A stretch of 64,000 nt of DNA from Asparagopsis taxiformis (lineage: Eukaryota; Rhodophyta; Florideophyceae; Bonnemaisoniales; Bonnemaisoniaceae), in contig JALQPE010000601.1 in assembly GCA_030407315.1 (NCBI GenBank), forward strand, positions 1 to 64,000, read 5' to 3'. Below the pieces are notes generated by a model, which searched no databases, was not told where the DNA came from, and was given only the letters and a program-made list of their open reading frames with translations. Positions within the stretch are counted from its first letter, which is position 1. Every line of letters begins with the position of its first letter. The translations under genes were made by a program, and so were the position numbers. Shown here in pieces: positions 52,170 to 62,212 of this stretch.

Positions 52170-53480
52170 TTGGTGTAGAGGATAGAACGACGGTGAGTAT
52201 GCCAGTTTGGAGAGTATGCAGCGAGGGAAGCGTGTGTTTTGAGTCGTACTGTTGTCGTTGATGCGATATTGATTCATTAGAAGCTTCGTGAGTCATGGTT
52301 TGCATGTTGTGAACCATGGAGGCAGGTAAGTAAGTGAGTCTCGCGGGTGTGCAATAAGGGATGCATGGGTTTTTAGTCTGACTGTTCTGGTTCATTTTGA
52401 TGTTGTATAGGTGGTGCAGGAATAGTGATGAAGTAAGGTAAGTTTCATTGAGCTGAAAGACGGGTTTCGCGATGAAATGGAATGCTGACTACATTTTTCG
52501 TTGCACGATTTGTGAATTATTGGTTGTATTTTTTGTATGATGCAACGAGATGAAGAGGTTAAGTGCGTCCTGAGGGTATGAAGCGAGGGAAGTGTTTGTT
52601 TTAAATTTGACTGTCGTCTTTTATGCAATATTTATTTATTGGGAGCTTAGTGAGTCATGGTGCATATTTGCTGAAGGGTGGAAGGGAGGTAGGCGAGCAT
52701 TTGAGGGTGTGCAGTGAGTGGAATGTGGGTTTTGAGTCTGACTGCTGTGGTTGATGTTGATTTTGTGTAGGTGATTCTGGAATGGTGATGACGGAAGGTA
52801 AGTTACATTGAGCGCCTAGTTAAGTTGCGCGAAGATATGGAATGCTGACTACATTTTTTTGTACAATTTTTGACTTATGGTTTCTATTGTGTGCAGGATA
52901 CAACGAGGGTAAGTGAGTTCTGAGGGTATGCAGAGGAAGCATGGGTTTTTCAGTCCGACTGTTGTTGTTGATTTCGATTTTTTGTAGGTGATGCAGGAAT
53001 GGTGATGACGGAAGGTAAGTTGCATTTAGCGCGCAGTCCGGTGGTGCGAAGATGCGGAATGTTGACTTCATTTGTTGGTTGTGAGATTTTCGACTTTTGG
53101 TCTGTATTGTGTGTAGAATGAAACGAGAGTAAGTGAGTTCTGAGGGTATGCATCGAGAGAAGTGTTTGTTTCGAATCTGACTATTGCAGTTAATGCGATA
53201 TTTATTCATTGGAAGCTTATCCAGTCATGGTGCGTATTGTGTCGAGCGAAGGAAAGTGCGGAAGTTTTGAGAGTATGCTGAGAGGGACATGTGGGTTTTG
53301 AGTCCGACTGTTGTTGTTGATTTCGATTTTATGCAGGTGATGCTGGAATGGTGATGACAGAAGGTAAGTTTCATTGAGCGCCAAGACTTGTTTTGCGAAG
53401 ATATGGACTGCTGACTTTGATTATTCATTGCAAGGTTTTTGCATCATGGTTTGTATTGTGTGTAGGATGGATGAGAGGTA
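52170..53480 (+). repeat. Tandem array with micro-exon-like 27-nt and 12-nt units
   Basis: Four 27-nt units (52411-52437, 52771-52797, 52988-53014, 53337-53363) are each preceded by a T-rich tract ending TAG or CAG and followed by GTAAGT. Between them lie 12-nt units (52897-52908, 53117-53128, 53466-53477), also bounded by AG and GTAAGT. CTGAC or TTGAC, which could act as branch points, lie 40-60 bases before the AG. In one phase the 27-nt units read DSGMVMTE, DAGMVMTE and DAGMVMTE, with silent third-base changes between the last two. However, the first unit has a stop in that phase and so does one 12-nt unit. Periods alternate between about 216 and 355 bp. Confidence 0.5.
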
Positions 53481-53927
53481 AGTAAGGGATTTTCTAAGAT
53501 ATCTGGCGTGGTAAGCGTCGCTTTTGAATCTGACTGTTGGGGTTGATGTTGTGTATGTGATGCAGGAGTGGTGAAGCAGGAACGGCAGGACTCAAGGAGA
53601 GTGAAGAAGGGATCTAGGAAGATGGGGAATGAAGCTGTGAGGTTTTCTGGTATGTGTATATTTTCGGGCGTACGATAGAAGTGAGAGTGGGTTTCAAGTG
53701 TGTAAGATTTTGCTGACCATGTTCGTGTTTCATGTCTTGATGATTTAATGGGCTGGGGTGGTGTCGAGGAAAGCGGGGATGGAATGGGAAGGAGCAGATT
53801 TTTTGTAATCTAGGTCGTGAGGGTTCTTGAAGTATGTGCGGATGGTGGTGCATGGCGTTCGGATGGTAGGGGAACGCGATAGTGAGGAGATGGGTGATCG
53901 ACGGTATGCTGACAGGTATTTTGTATT

Positions 53928-54047
53928 CTGGCTGGATACGTATTCCATATTCTAGCTGGATACATATTCCGTATCCTGGCTGGATACGTATTTCCTATTC
54001 TAACCGGGTATTTATTTCCTATTCTGACCAGATATGTATTTCCTATT
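53928..54047 (+). repeat. 24-bp minisatellite, five units
   Basis: Units follow CTGGCTGGATACGTATTYCN TATT, exactly 5 x 24 bp with substitutions. It lies between the micro-exon-like array and the subterminal repeats at the right end of the 11.4-kb element. Confidence 0.8.
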
Positions 54048-54173
54048 CTAGAGAGACGTATTGTATACCAGCAGTTTCGTAAATGAGAGAATAAAATACG
54101 GTCCGATATGGTCCCTCAATTTACCATCCGCTGTAATTTCTTCCCTCCCGGTTTTTGCTGATATATTGTATAC

Positions 54174-54437
54174 TGAATGTCGGGTCCTAGGATCCCGCCA
54201 AACGTACTAGAGAAACTGGATGTCGGGTCCTAGTACTCCGCCGAACGTACTAGAGAAAGTGGATGTCGGGTCCTAGTATTCCGCCGAACGTACTAGAGAA
54301 AGTGGATGTCGGGTCCTAGGATCCCGCTGAATGTACTAGAGAAATTGGATGTCGGGTCCTAGTATTCCGCCGAACGTACTAGAGAAAGTGGATGTCGGGT
54401 CCTAGTATTCCGCCGAACGTACTAGAGAAAGTGGACG
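54174..54437 (+). repeat. 43-bp subterminal tandem repeat, about six units
   Basis: The unit contains TGGATGTCGGGTCCTAGTAT TCCGCCGAACGTACTAGAGA AAG. The motif CTAGTA/TACTAG is shared with the left subterminal region. Such repeats near one end are often transposase-binding sites. Confidence 0.85.
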
Positions 54438-54563
54438 TCCGCATCCAAAAAATTTTTATTTTTTTTCGGACGCGGACGTTCATTTGTTCTAGTAAATCTC
54501 GGGGCCGACTAGGACCCGTACTAGAGAGACTGGACGTCCGCGTCCCTTCCGAAAACACAGACG
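54438..54563. repeat. Right terminal inverted repeat of the 11.4-kb element
   Basis: Ends CCGAAAACACAGACG. Read on the minus strand this matches the left end: CTGTGTTYTCGG, then GGACGCGGACGTCC. A second GGACGCGGACGTTC-type motif lies at about 54466. Confidence 0.7.
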
Positions 54564-55216
54564 AATGTCAGCTGTTTGATGATCATAGTAATCTTGATCC
54601 GTCCGGTGCGTGAGTAGATGTTTAGGGTTGAGATCATTGTGCATAGAGATGGTCTGTAAGAGACGATCCAAGAAGGGTCCGTTCAAGCCCTTCCAGGATG
54701 AGCAATTGTAGTTTGTTCATCTGAATATTCTGGATATTTGACCTAACCATGAGTTGGCGCAGTTTCAGTATGCTGTTGAACATATTCGACTGCTGTAGTG
54801 CCAGGCTGCCACTTGATTTGATGCGCTTTGCGACGCAGCTGACTTGGGGTATGGGCTGGGTTGGGGGAGGTGAGCTTGAGACGGATCTTGTCGTACAAAA
54901 CGTGTAGGGGACCCTGTAGCTCTATGTCCGTGAAGTAGGACAATATCTCCGTTGAGAGAGAAGGTATGATAAGAACTTGTGCTTGAGCATGACGGATGAG
55001 GTGTGCATCAATTTCTTGTTGCGACTCGGAATGCGGTATAGGTTTGTAAAGGTAATGCATGAGGTCCTGGGTGCGGGCGGCGACGTGTTTCAACGCTCAT
55101 ACGCCATGCATGAAATTGACTGTGGTCAAAGTTGGGATTTCAACTGAGTGAAGAGGGGATATGGAAGGGGGCGAAGTTTGGGCAGGGACGGCAGACTGGG
55201 CGGGATTGTTATCCAT
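54564..55216 (-). pseudogene. Copia gag 5' half (right of the insertion)
   Basis: Gag starts with ATG at 55216 (minus strand): MDNNPAQSAVPAQTSPPS. A break near 55095 is followed by VAARTQDLMHYLYKPIPHSE, EILSYFTDIELQGPLHVLYD and AHQIKWQPGTTAVEYVQQHT. It ends at the AATGT target-site copy. It is the missing front of the gag at 42740-43172. Confidence 0.75.
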
Positions 55217-55227
55217 TATGGATGAGT

Positions 55228-55447
55228 AGGTGGTGTCGCCGGATTGGGCACGTCGGGGTGCAGGCTGGGTGTGGATGTCGCCGGAGTGGGCACGTCGGGG
55301 GTGCAGGCGTGTTGTGAATGTCGCCGGAGTGGGCACGTCGGGGGTGCAGGCGTGTTGTGAATGTCGCCGGAGTGGGCACGTCGGGGGTGCAAGCGTGTTG
55401 TGAATGTCGCCGGAGTGGGCACGTCGGGGGTGCAGGCGGGGTGTGAA
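55228..55447 (-). repeat. 43-bp leader tandem repeat (about five units), split copia
   Basis: Units contain GACGTGCCCACTCCGGCGAC ATTCACAA on the minus strand, upstream of gag. They match 55893-56110 in the sister element in inverted orientation. Confidence 0.85.
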
Positions 55448-55534
55448 AGTCAAGCTGATTTCGTTGCTGAAACGGAGGGCGCGGAAGGGTGGGCTGGAGA
55501 TCGAGCGCAAGTTGTAGCGTCTGGGCCGATAACC

Positions 55535-55658
55535 TGTTGAGAAAGAGATTCGTCCTGCGGACGTTTACTTGTGGCGCGTCGTCGGCCATGTATATGTTCA
55601 CGCTTGAGTCTACTGTGAATGTAATTAAATTATTAAAGTATTAGAGAATTATTTGTCA
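55535..55658 (-). repeat. 5' LTR of the split copia element
   Basis: 124 bp; on the minus strand TGACAAATAATTCTC to TCTCAACA, followed inward by the PBS GGTTATCGGCCCAGACGC. TGAAA follows outward at 55659. Confidence 0.9.
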
Positions 55659-55678
55659 TGAAACCCGCGCGGGTTGCC
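55659..55678. other. 20-bp host spacer between head-to-head copia elements
   Basis: The spacer starts TGAAA (TSD of the left element) and ends TTGCC (TSD of the right element, repeated at 60491-60495). Between them is CCCGCGCGGG, itself a palindrome. Confidence 0.85.
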
Positions 55679-55803
55679 TGACAAATAATTCTCTAATACT
55701 TTAATTAATTTAATTACTTCACAGTAGACTCAAGCGTGAACATATACATGGCCGACGACGCGCCATCAAGTAACGTCCGGCAGGACGAATCTCTTTCTCA
55801 ACA
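55679..55803 (+). repeat. 5' LTR (125 bp)
   Basis: TGACAAATAATTCTC to TTTCTCAACA. It includes AGACTCAAGCGTGAACATAT and ATGGCCGACGACGCGCC, identical in all LTRs of this family here. It is followed by GGTTATCGGCCCAG (half-tRNA-iMet PBS). Confidence 0.9.
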
Positions 55804-55892
55804 GGTTATCGGCCCAGACGCTACAACTTGCGCTCGATCTCCAGCCCCACCCTTCCGCGCCCTCCGTTTCAGCAACGAAATCAGCTTGACTT

Positions 55893-56110
55893 TCACACCC
55901 CGCCTGCCCCCCCGACGTGCCCACTCCGCGACATTCCCAACACGCTTGCACCCCCGACGTGCCCACTCCGGCGACATTCACAACACGCCTGCACCCCCGA
56001 CGTGCCCACTCCGGCGACATTCACAAACGCCGCCTGCACCCCCGACGTGCCCACTCCGGCGACATCCACACCCAGCCTGCACCTCCGACGTGCCCAATCC
56101 GGCGACACCA
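55893..56110 (+). repeat. 43-bp leader tandem repeat (about five units)
   Basis: Units contain CCCCCGACGTGCCCACTCCG GCGACATTCACAA, with one shortened and one altered unit. They lie between the PBS and the gag ATG at 56125, like the 23-bp repeats of the other family. Confidence 0.85.
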
Positions 56111-56124
56111 CCTACTCATCCATA

Positions 56125-57190
56125 ATGGATAACAATCCCGCCCAGTCTGCCGTCCCTGCCCAAACTTCGCCCCCTTCCAATATCCCCCTTCACTCAGTTG
56201 AAAATCCCAACTTTGACCACAGTCAATTTCATTGCATGGCGTATGAGCGTTGAACACGTCGCCCGCACCCAGGACCTCATGCATTACCTTTACCAACCTA
56301 TACCGCATTCCGAGTCGCAACAAGAAATTGATGCACACCTCATCCGTCATGCTCAAGCACAAGTTCTTATCATACTTCTCTCTCAACGGAGATATTGTCC
56401 TACTTCACGGACATAGAGCTACAGGGTCCCCTACACGTTTTTGTACGACAAGATCCGTCTCAAGCTCACCTCCCCCAACCCAGCCCATACCCCAAGTCAG
56501 CTGCGTCGCAAAGCGCCATCAAATCAGTGGCAGCCTGGCACTACAGCAGTCGAATATGTTCAACAGCATACTGAACTGCGCCAACTCATGGTTAGGTCAA
56601 CTATCCAATATATCAGATGAACACACTACAATACGCTTCATCCTGGAAGGCTTGAACATGACCCTTCTTGGATCGTCTTCTTACAGACCATCTCTATGCA
56701 CAATGATCTCAACCCTAAACATCTACTTTCCTTGGATCAAGTAATTACTTGATCATCATCACAGCTGACATTGCCCAACAAGCCTCGCCCGCTTCCCATA
56801 CCTCTCTGGCGCCACGAATTTTCACAAACCCCCACCGCTCCCGCCGCTCCCCCGCTAGTCAGCGACACCCAGCCGAACAACGCTACAACAAAAATTCCGG
56901 CCGGACAATAACATACTACCACCGAAAACTACAGAGGTCCCTGGTGCAAATTCCATGGCAGCCCACACCACACCCACGGAAAACTGCAGAGCCAGACAGT
57001 TCTTTCTTAGCCGCCACGAAGGAAAGAGAAGCCTCACAAATCCGTTCGTGCTCTTGCAGTTACTACAGACCCATATCAACAACATTTCAGCGAAGAGTTT
57101 GAAAACGACTCGTCTGACAATGTAAGTGCCCATGAGCCTCAAACCTTCATACTAGACTCCGGCGCTAACCCCACTCACCTAACTCGCCCT
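56125..57190 (+). pseudogene. Copia gag (frameshifted)
   Basis: Starts MDNNPAQSAVPAQTSPP. It loses frame several times relative to the cleaner gag halves at 54564-55216 and 42740-43172. Gag peptides such as IRFILEGL (about 56630) and SGRTITYYHRK (about 56900) are still readable in separate frames. It overlaps the point equivalent to the 11.4-kb insertion site of the sister copy (about 56770). Confidence 0.75.
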
Positions 57191-57199
57191 CCCAGGAAT

Positions 57200-60100
57200 G
57201 AAAAATCACAAAATCCAAGACCGTCACTGCAGACGGACATGCGTCTCGAACAACCCATCGTGACACAGTCACCCTATCTTTGTCCGACAAAAGCACCTTA
57301 ACTCAGCATACTGCTGTTGTTGCACCTTCATTAAGCACAAACCTACTTTCCGTAGGACAGCTTATACTAAAACGCATGACGTCATATTCACAAATGACTG
57401 TGCTTACATCACTTCACCCTCTGCTCCTCCCCCACCTGAGTCCATACTGGCCACAGTTCCAAAAACCTCCAAAGGCCTCTACCAGACCACTCCTTATTCA
57501 CTTTCCTGCACTACTCACACTTCCGCCAGCAATGCTGCTCGCTCCTTCCCCATCAAGGATAAGCGTACTAAAAATCCCAAACGTGGCAAGAGCAACCTAC
57601 CCACTCCGAACCCACCTCGACTGCCAAGAGCACCCCTCTGTAAACCACCACCATTCCGTCACAGCAATATCCACAAAAAACCGCGTAAAGCGAAGCAGAA
57701 GCGACGCCTGGCAAGACGTAGTCACCCCCCTCCGAAAATTCGAGTCCCACTTCCGTCAACCCTCCGTGACTATTATCATTGGCACATCAAGCTAAACCAC
57801 ATTCACCCGGCCAAACTTCATCATATGGCGAAACATAAATTAGTCAACGACCTGCCCCACACCCTTCTCCGCACACCTCTCCGAAGTTTACATGTTCGGG
57901 TTGCGCGATGGGAAAAAATGCCTGCTGCCCCCTTCCATCGCCACCCGCGCACCGACCCCATCGGCTCTCACCTACACATTGATATATGTGGCCCCATGCC
58001 TATCCCCTCTCTCTCTAATAACCTCCATTTCATAACCTTCCTTGACCAGGGGAGCCGATACCTTCGTATAGTATGTGCTCCGACAAAATCAGAAGCGGCC
58101 AGAAACATTCAACCTCACATTGACCATGTCCATCGCGCTACCCCCCATCGCATATCTCAGCTTACATCCGACAATGCCCGTGAGTTCTATACTCACCGCC
58201 CTCAATAGGTTCTACTCAGATAACCACATTTCTACAAACCCTACGATTCCCCATACCCCGCAGGAAAATTCGCTGGCAGAACGAATCAATCGCACCATAA
58301 TGAATACTGCACGAACGACCCTGCTGTCCTCCAGACTCCCCCTCGAGCTCTGGGACTATGCAGCGTTAGCTGCAGCTGACGCATACAACCACACCCCTCA
58401 TAGCGCAACGGCACAGCTTCCTGCTGCACTATGGTTCGACTGCAAACCTGAGATCCACACCATCCTTCCATTTGGTACGACTGGATACGTATACGACCCT
58501 GCGCCGCGAAATAAGCTCCAGCCACGAGCTGCCCTCCACCATTACATTGGTCGTTCCGATTACTATCACTACTTCATATACAATCCATCGACACAGAAAG
58601 TAACCCGATGCCGAATCGCTGATTTCCATCCCTATAATCCTGCAACTGACCCTGTCAGCACCATTCATACTGCTAACGTCAGTACCCTTCCCGATACCAA
58701 CAGCATCATCCCCCCTCGGCCATATACAGAGCCCAAATCACTCAAGGCAGCTCGAGAAGCCCCGGATGCCACTGAATGGCAACTTGCATGGGACAAGGAA
58801 TTGGACACTCTGGAACAGCGTGGTACATTGACCTTCATCCCCAATCCCAGCTTCCCCCAGGAACCCAGCTGCTCCCATTCACCACCGTGCTAAAATTAAA
58901 ACGCGACGAAAATGGCACCCCGATCTCCCGAAAAGTCCGCTGTACAGTACGCGGAGACCGGCAGGTAGCCGGTCTACATTTCGATCCAACAGACCTCTCC
59001 AGCCCAGTGGCGAATCGCGATACTATCCGTGCGGCTCTCGCCTTTGCAGCAGCACACAATTACACTGTGTTACATTGGGATTTAGAATCCGCCTTTCTGC
59101 ACGAAAAATTTACCGAAGACCGCAACATATACCTCCACCAACCACCCCGTTTCGACGGCTCACTCAAGTATCCAAATCATGTAGCACATCTGACGGGAAA
59201 CATGTACGGGTGCAAACAAGCCTGTAAGATTTTCACCAAGGCCTGGCTGACTTCCTCCATTCTATCAACTTCCAACGACTGAACTCCGACCCATGCTCAT
59301 TCATTACCCACTCGGAGGACGATAAGTCCCAATTCGTTCTCCTCGTCATAACAGTCGATGACTTCTTGGTTATCACTAACCACATACCCCTAGCTAACAA
59401 TATCCGCGACCGACTCTCTGAAAAATACAAAGTCAAAGACTTAGGCCAAGTTCAGCACATAATTGGTTGGAAAGTTGAGCGTGACGACAGTGGAATCACT
59501 ATTTCACAGCCTGGCTACATAGCTTCCCTCCTCGAACGATTCAGAATGTGCGACTCAAAGACCTTCACTTCTCCTATCGCATCAGAACTCCTTTCCCCAA
59601 ACCAGTCTTCTGCCAAACCGCTCAACACATCACGCCACGACTACAAAGCCCTAATTGGATCACTACGATACCTGGCCGATTCAACTCGACCAGACATTGC
59701 GTTCATTGTCGGATATCTAGGTCGATCTGCCCATAAACCAACGACTCACGACTGGCAGGCAGGCCTACGTGTTCTGCGCTACCTAAAGGGCACTCTTACC
59801 ACTGGTATACACTATAGCAGCCTCTTGACCTCCACTCTATCTGCGTATTCCGACTCTGACTTCGCAGCATGCCCCTCTACTCGTCGCTCCACCACTGGTT
59901 CCGTCATTTTCTACAACGGCTCGCCGGTGGCCTGGCAATCTAAACGACAGCGGCACGTATCATCTTCTACGTTTGCAGCCGAATACACTGCTGCCTTTCA
60001 CACAACACAGCTAATTCAAACAATCGTAGGCTTCTTAGCCTCCCTCCCGGGCCATGACAACACACCTGTCGACCTTTTCATCGACAACACAGCAGCGATC

Positions 60101-60318
60101 ACATCTGCAACGGCCAAACACCCCACGCCTAGATCGCGCCATGTCGATGTTAAGTATCACTGGCTCCGGGAGCAGGTTCAGAACGGCCTCATATCACCAA
60201 CACACATATCCACAACACAAAACCCCGCTGACCTACTCACGAAGTCACTCAAACCTGCCCAGTTCACACACACTCCCATTACTTCGCCTCGCAGCACACA
60301 CGGTGCGCGGCGACTGAC
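57200..60318 (+). pseudogene. Copia pol (integrase, RT, RNase H), broken
   Basis: Readable in order: SLSTNLLSVGQL, the integrase catalytic region in 58075-58893 (QENSLAERINRTI, NKLQPRAALHHYIGRSDYY), RT 58776-59282 (RCTVRGDRQVAGLHFDPTDL), the catalytic ITVDDFLV (about 59350) and RNase H 59366-60280 (AYSDSDFAACPSTRR, FIDNTAAITSATAKHPTP, HIDVKYHWLREQVQ). Breaks near 57355, 58200, 58850, 59240 and 60270 are each one or two bases. Several of them are absent at the equivalent place in the split copy. Confidence 0.85.
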
Positions 60319-60347
60319 AAATAATTCTCATATTCTCTACGCACCGT
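60300..60347 (+). other. Hairpin at the pol end / 3' LTR boundary
   Basis: ACGGTGCG (60300-60307) pairs perfectly with CGCACCGT (60340-60347), enclosing GGCGAC and the LTR start TGACAAATAATTCTC. Compared with 7934-7981 (ACGGCGCG/CGCGCCGT), one T-A pair has become C-G while pairing is kept. Confidence 0.65.
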
Positions 60348-60362
60348 GTCTACTGCTACCAC

Positions 60363-60490
60363 CTGACAAATAATTCTCTAATACTTTAATTAATTTAATT
60401 ACATTCACAGTAGACTCAAGCGTGAACATATACATGGCCGACGACGCGCCATCAAGTAAACGTCCGGCAGGACGAATCTCTTTCTCAACA
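60363..60490 (+). repeat. 3' LTR
   Basis: TGACAAATAATTCTC to TTTCTCAACA, near-identical to the 5' LTR, preceded by the 49-bp block that repeats the first 15 LTR bases. TTGCC follows at 60491. Confidence 0.9.
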
Positions 60491-62212
60491 TTGCCATCCA
60501 AATCCTTCTAATCAAGTGTATGTACACAGTCGAAATGAGTATGATAAATCATCGATGATTTGAGATCGACATGCGGATCAGAATTTTATGATTTCTGCAG
60601 TTGCTGTCCCAACTGCCCGTCTCTATTTCGGAGCTCCATGCTGTCTGACACCTCAGTTATCGGTAGACTCCGCTCCACCGACGCCCTGCAAGTCCGTCAG
60701 CCATGGACGGGCGCGCGGATACATGAACCGTTAGTGGACGCGATGCACGTTGGGTTGAGGTTGGACAAAACTATCCTGTCTCGATGATACCGAGCGATGC
60801 GTTGTATTATTGATGCGGCACATTTGTTCGGCAGCGATGACACAGATGTTCACACTACCTGTGCGCAGTGCTGTGGCAGAGACTCCGGAAGGCAGTTTTG
60901 GGTGTGTGTGAGGTCGCGATGGTGTTGCAGCGGGCGGTAGGAGATGTGGTTCGCATGGAATGCGAATGTGGTGCGTCTGCAAGTGGTACGTGTGAAATGA
61001 AGACGGCATAGGCTCCGCTGTCGTGTCATCGCTGTGCGTGGCATTGTAGAGCTGCAAGCGACTGCATCCATATGTACATTTCATCGTTCCTGCATCGCGT
61101 CGCATCGTACCGAGTGCATACTACCCATATATCAGGTGTGTGTCAATGTGCTCATAATGGCAGATGGTACATTTGATGTAATTAAAATTTAGTTCGTGTT
61201 CGAGTGTGTGCGCCAGCTGTGCCACATGAACGATCCAGTTGTTTGGACCAGTGTGTGTTGAGTCATTGTGCCGGTACACGCGTTCGCCAGCCCGTGTACC
61301 GAAATGCTTGCAGCTGCATCATATATTCCACCAACTAATTGTTGCACGCATTTCTACATTCTCTATTCCACTCTTGTTCTACACGTGCACCACTGTCGTA
61401 AGCACTCGAGTGTATCCTCCCGACTGAAAGAGTGGACCGGTCGGGGGTGATTACAAGCCTCCAGTCAGGGTGTTGTCACGATACGAAGATATTGGAGTGG
61501 ACTGCGTGACGTCTTTGAATCGGGATTTGCATGGGACGCGTATCATACAATGATTGTAGTGCACCACCTTCAGTGGCCGTAGACGTTGTTCTTGCGATGC
61601 ATCCCCTTTTTTTGTTGGTACTACCTAGTGGCGTCACACTACTGGACCATTGGCAAGTCAGGATATCACAAAACTGTTCCCCTTCAACTCTCGAAACAAA
61701 CCACATAATTCTGTGTTACACTAAAAATAATTTCCCGGCTGCTCCCATTTGTTGTGCCTGCGCAGAAACTACTGTAGAAGTGGCTTGTCACCAGATTACA
61801 TAGATATCCCAACATTCTGTAATAAACCAAATTGAAATTTTTGATCACCTGCCTGTTGAGCGTTACATAATTGCTTCCGTTTCTGACTTCACTCTCATCA
61901 ACAAACAATTGATCTGCAGCCAGCACATTAAAGCAGCTGCGAAATTGTTGACACAAACGTTGTTATCCTTTTTTTTACCAGTAGTAGTACTCAGATGATT
62001 GAGCATATGTGCTTATCCCGAATCATTCCTTCCCATCCTCTGCATAAAAGACCTACTCAGACATGATTCACTCTCTGGTACCACCCCCCCAACTCAAGAC
62101 AGCTGCGCTTCTAATGAAACTCTTCAACTTCATCATGTCCTGTTCACGTTCAAATCCTCGTCCACATTCACGCACCCTCACCGTGCCAGGTGCTCCTCGT
62201 GAATCAGTCTAC
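60491..62212. other. No recognised gene; host DNA with one solo LTR
   Basis: Starts with the TTGCC target duplication. Short frames on both strands show no domain. The only feature I can support is the solo LTR at 61714-61814. Confidence 0.45.
61714..61814 (-). repeat. Solo LTR of the short-LTR copia family (TSD TTCTG)
   Basis: On the minus strand it begins TGTTGGGATAT and shares CTGCGCAGGCACAACA with the LTRs at 208-284 and 6453-6529, ending TAGTGTAACA. It is 101 bp and diverged. The flanks carry TTCTG on both sides (61709-61713 and 61815-61819), so it is a complete insertion reduced to one LTR by recombination. Confidence 0.75.

Larger units (their letters stand above)
43173..54563. mobile_element. 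11.4-kb inverted-repeat (foldback-like) element
   Basis: Ends are inverted repeats: CCTGTGTTCTCGG then ACGCGGACGTCC at the left; the right end read on the minus strand gives CTGTGTTTTCGG then ACGCGGACGTCC. The copia DNA it interrupts is duplicated imperfectly as AACGT (43168-43172) and AATGT (54564-54568). Inside are subterminal GGACGTCC/CTAGTA repeats, two facing 2.2-kb arms (44600-46847 and 49463-51645), a 2.6-kb centre with a host TIR-domain fragment, a micro-exon-like array and minisatellites. No transposase is recognised, so it is probably mobilised in trans or is a decayed unknown type. Confidence 0.75.
39458..55658 (-). mobile_element. Copia retrotransposon split by an 11.4-kb insertion (TSD TGAAA)
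   Basis: The 3' LTR and pol (39458-42739) plus the middle of the gag region (to 43172) lie left of the insert. The first part of gag and the 5' LTR (54564-55658) lie to its right. Both pieces are on the minus strand, and together they cover without overlap what the intact copy at 55679-60490 contains. TGAAA flanks the outer ends (39453-39457 and 55659-55663). This proves that the two pieces were one element before the insertion. Confidence 0.9.
55679..60490 (+). mobile_element. Full-length Ty1/Copia retrotransposon (TSD TTGCC)
   Basis: 5' LTR 55679-55803, PBS at 55804, leader repeats, gag (from 56125), pol and 3' LTR to 60490. Same family as the split element. The TSD TTGCC is perfect. All coding regions are present, but single-base indels break gag, integrase and RT, and an added CA pair near 60270 breaks the last residues of RNase H. 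Confidence 0.9.
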
